From the IMG/VR virus record IMGVR_UViG_3300047443_000093, positions 1-44,369 of that record: a stretch of 44,369 nt of DNA; one strand, 5' to 3'. The position numbers and the translations under genes are program-made. Within the stretch, counting starts at the first letter, position 1; each line of letters starts with the position of its first letter. Source of the DNA: a virus. The notes beneath the pieces were generated by a model that was not told the DNA's origin, made no database searches, and saw only the letters and a program-made list of their open reading frames with translations. Positions 43,935 to 44,369 of the stretch are shown here, in pieces.

Positions 43935-44369
43935 GACACGAGATCGAAAGCTAGGTAACCTTCAATCTCCTTGCCTTTCGCCAGATTTGCTCTCTTCTCT
44001 TTGAGGGGGCTCCCATGAACCGGAAACGGGGGTTAGCTTACAGAGCCTTCGCTGTGGTTTTCCCGTCTGTTCGGCCTGGATTATTTGAGCATCAGCGACG
44101 CACTACATCTTGTTTGACGGCTGCGGCGGCCATGGAATGCCGGGCAGGATCGCAATAGGTGTGCATGATAGTCGAGGATGGCGGCGGAGGTTTCGGTGCC
44201 AGCTGGTATTCTTCTTCCCAAATTTCCCATTGTTTCGATCGGGATGCCGCGACCCGGGTCAGGCCGGATGGACGAATTCGGATTCGCGTTTTTCGCGATC
44301 TGCTGACTGCCCCTTTTGATAGAATTTATAAAATTCATTCAACTTTGGGTGAAATTAAAATTAATTCCG
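43935..44369. other. host flank without a supportable gene
   Basis: This 435-bp stretch after attR has only short frames with no family resemblance, the best being a 47-codon ATG frame from 44017. The last 60 bases are AT-rich (stretches like AATTTATAAAATTCATTC), so a promoter region of the next host gene is possible. I see no RNA gene or terminator. Confidence 0.4.

Noticed and set aside
44017-44160. 47-codon frame in the host flank
   Set aside because: Composition is irregular with no family resemblance, and no supporting ribosome site stronger than a chance GGGGG was seen.

Overview
The window is almost entirely one complete, apparently intact temperate prophage inserted in the 3' end of a tRNA-Phe gene. 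The 17-bp tRNA 3' end is repeated at both borders (114-130 and 43661-43677), so the element is about 43.5 kb. The host is most likely a Rhizobiales alphaproteobacterium (Rhizobium/Agrobacterium-like). The grounds are high-GC codon use, LexA boxes of the alphaproteobacterial direct-repeat type (GTTC-N7-GTTC), and small protein families (DUF3606, DUF6950, YodC/DUF2158-like) that I associate with that order. The genus cannot be fixed from the sequence alone.

Layout, left to right. 1-130: host flank, tRNA-Phe and attL. 244-1938, leftward: tyrosine integrase, excisionase-like HTH protein and an HNH nuclease. 2043-2639, rightward: a lone membrane protein. 2665-6532, leftward early operon: small membrane proteins, an XRE regulator, a phage-encoded DNA polymerase III beta clamp and a DUF1643 protein. 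6533-8105: regulatory switch, with a LexA-box gene, an XRE repressor lacking a peptidase domain and a divergent Cro-like gene. 8226-15517, rightward early/middle genes: terminator, CII-like regulator, ParB/MT-A70 adenine methylase, C5-cytosine methylase with a repeat-rich recognition region, replication initiator with an origin-like repeat cluster inside it, and a NusG paralogue. 15518-15688: no gene, but a strongly structured RNA candidate. 15689-26596: DUF3606 gene (reverse), HNH nuclease, TerS, TerL, HK97-type portal, protease and capsid, neck genes and tail tube. 26619-38724: tail chaperones joined by a -1 frameshift, a reverse-strand secreted-protein gene, tape measure, tail tip, fibre and its chaperone, GH19 endolysin, nested spanins and holin candidates. 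38796-43552: accessory genes, comprising a two-gene membrane cassette, a LexA-controlled leftward operon with an SRAP (YedK/HMCES-like) protein, and a membrane protein beside attR. 43661-44369: attR and host flank.

How it fits together. Virion architecture is that of a long-tailed siphovirus with an HK97 capsid fold. Packaging is probably of the cos type, because an HNH gene sits just before TerS. Lysogeny control looks lambda-like in order (repressor, cro, terminator, CII-like, replication). Induction probably differs from lambda: the repressor lacks a LexA/S24 self-cleavage domain, while a perfect alphaproteobacterial LexA box drives a small gene whose transcript runs toward the 3' end of the repressor gene. 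A second LexA box overlaps the promoter of the SRAP operon. The NusG paralogue at the end of the early transcript, followed at once by a folded RNA, suggests a dedicated antitermination system.

Most promising leads: (1) NusG paralogue plus the adjacent RNA at 15572-15677; (2) the LexA-driven induction module at 6921-7818; (3) an origin inside the replication gene at 14008-14053; (4) the A AAA AAC frameshift in the tail chaperones; (5) paired integrase arm-site candidates at both ends.
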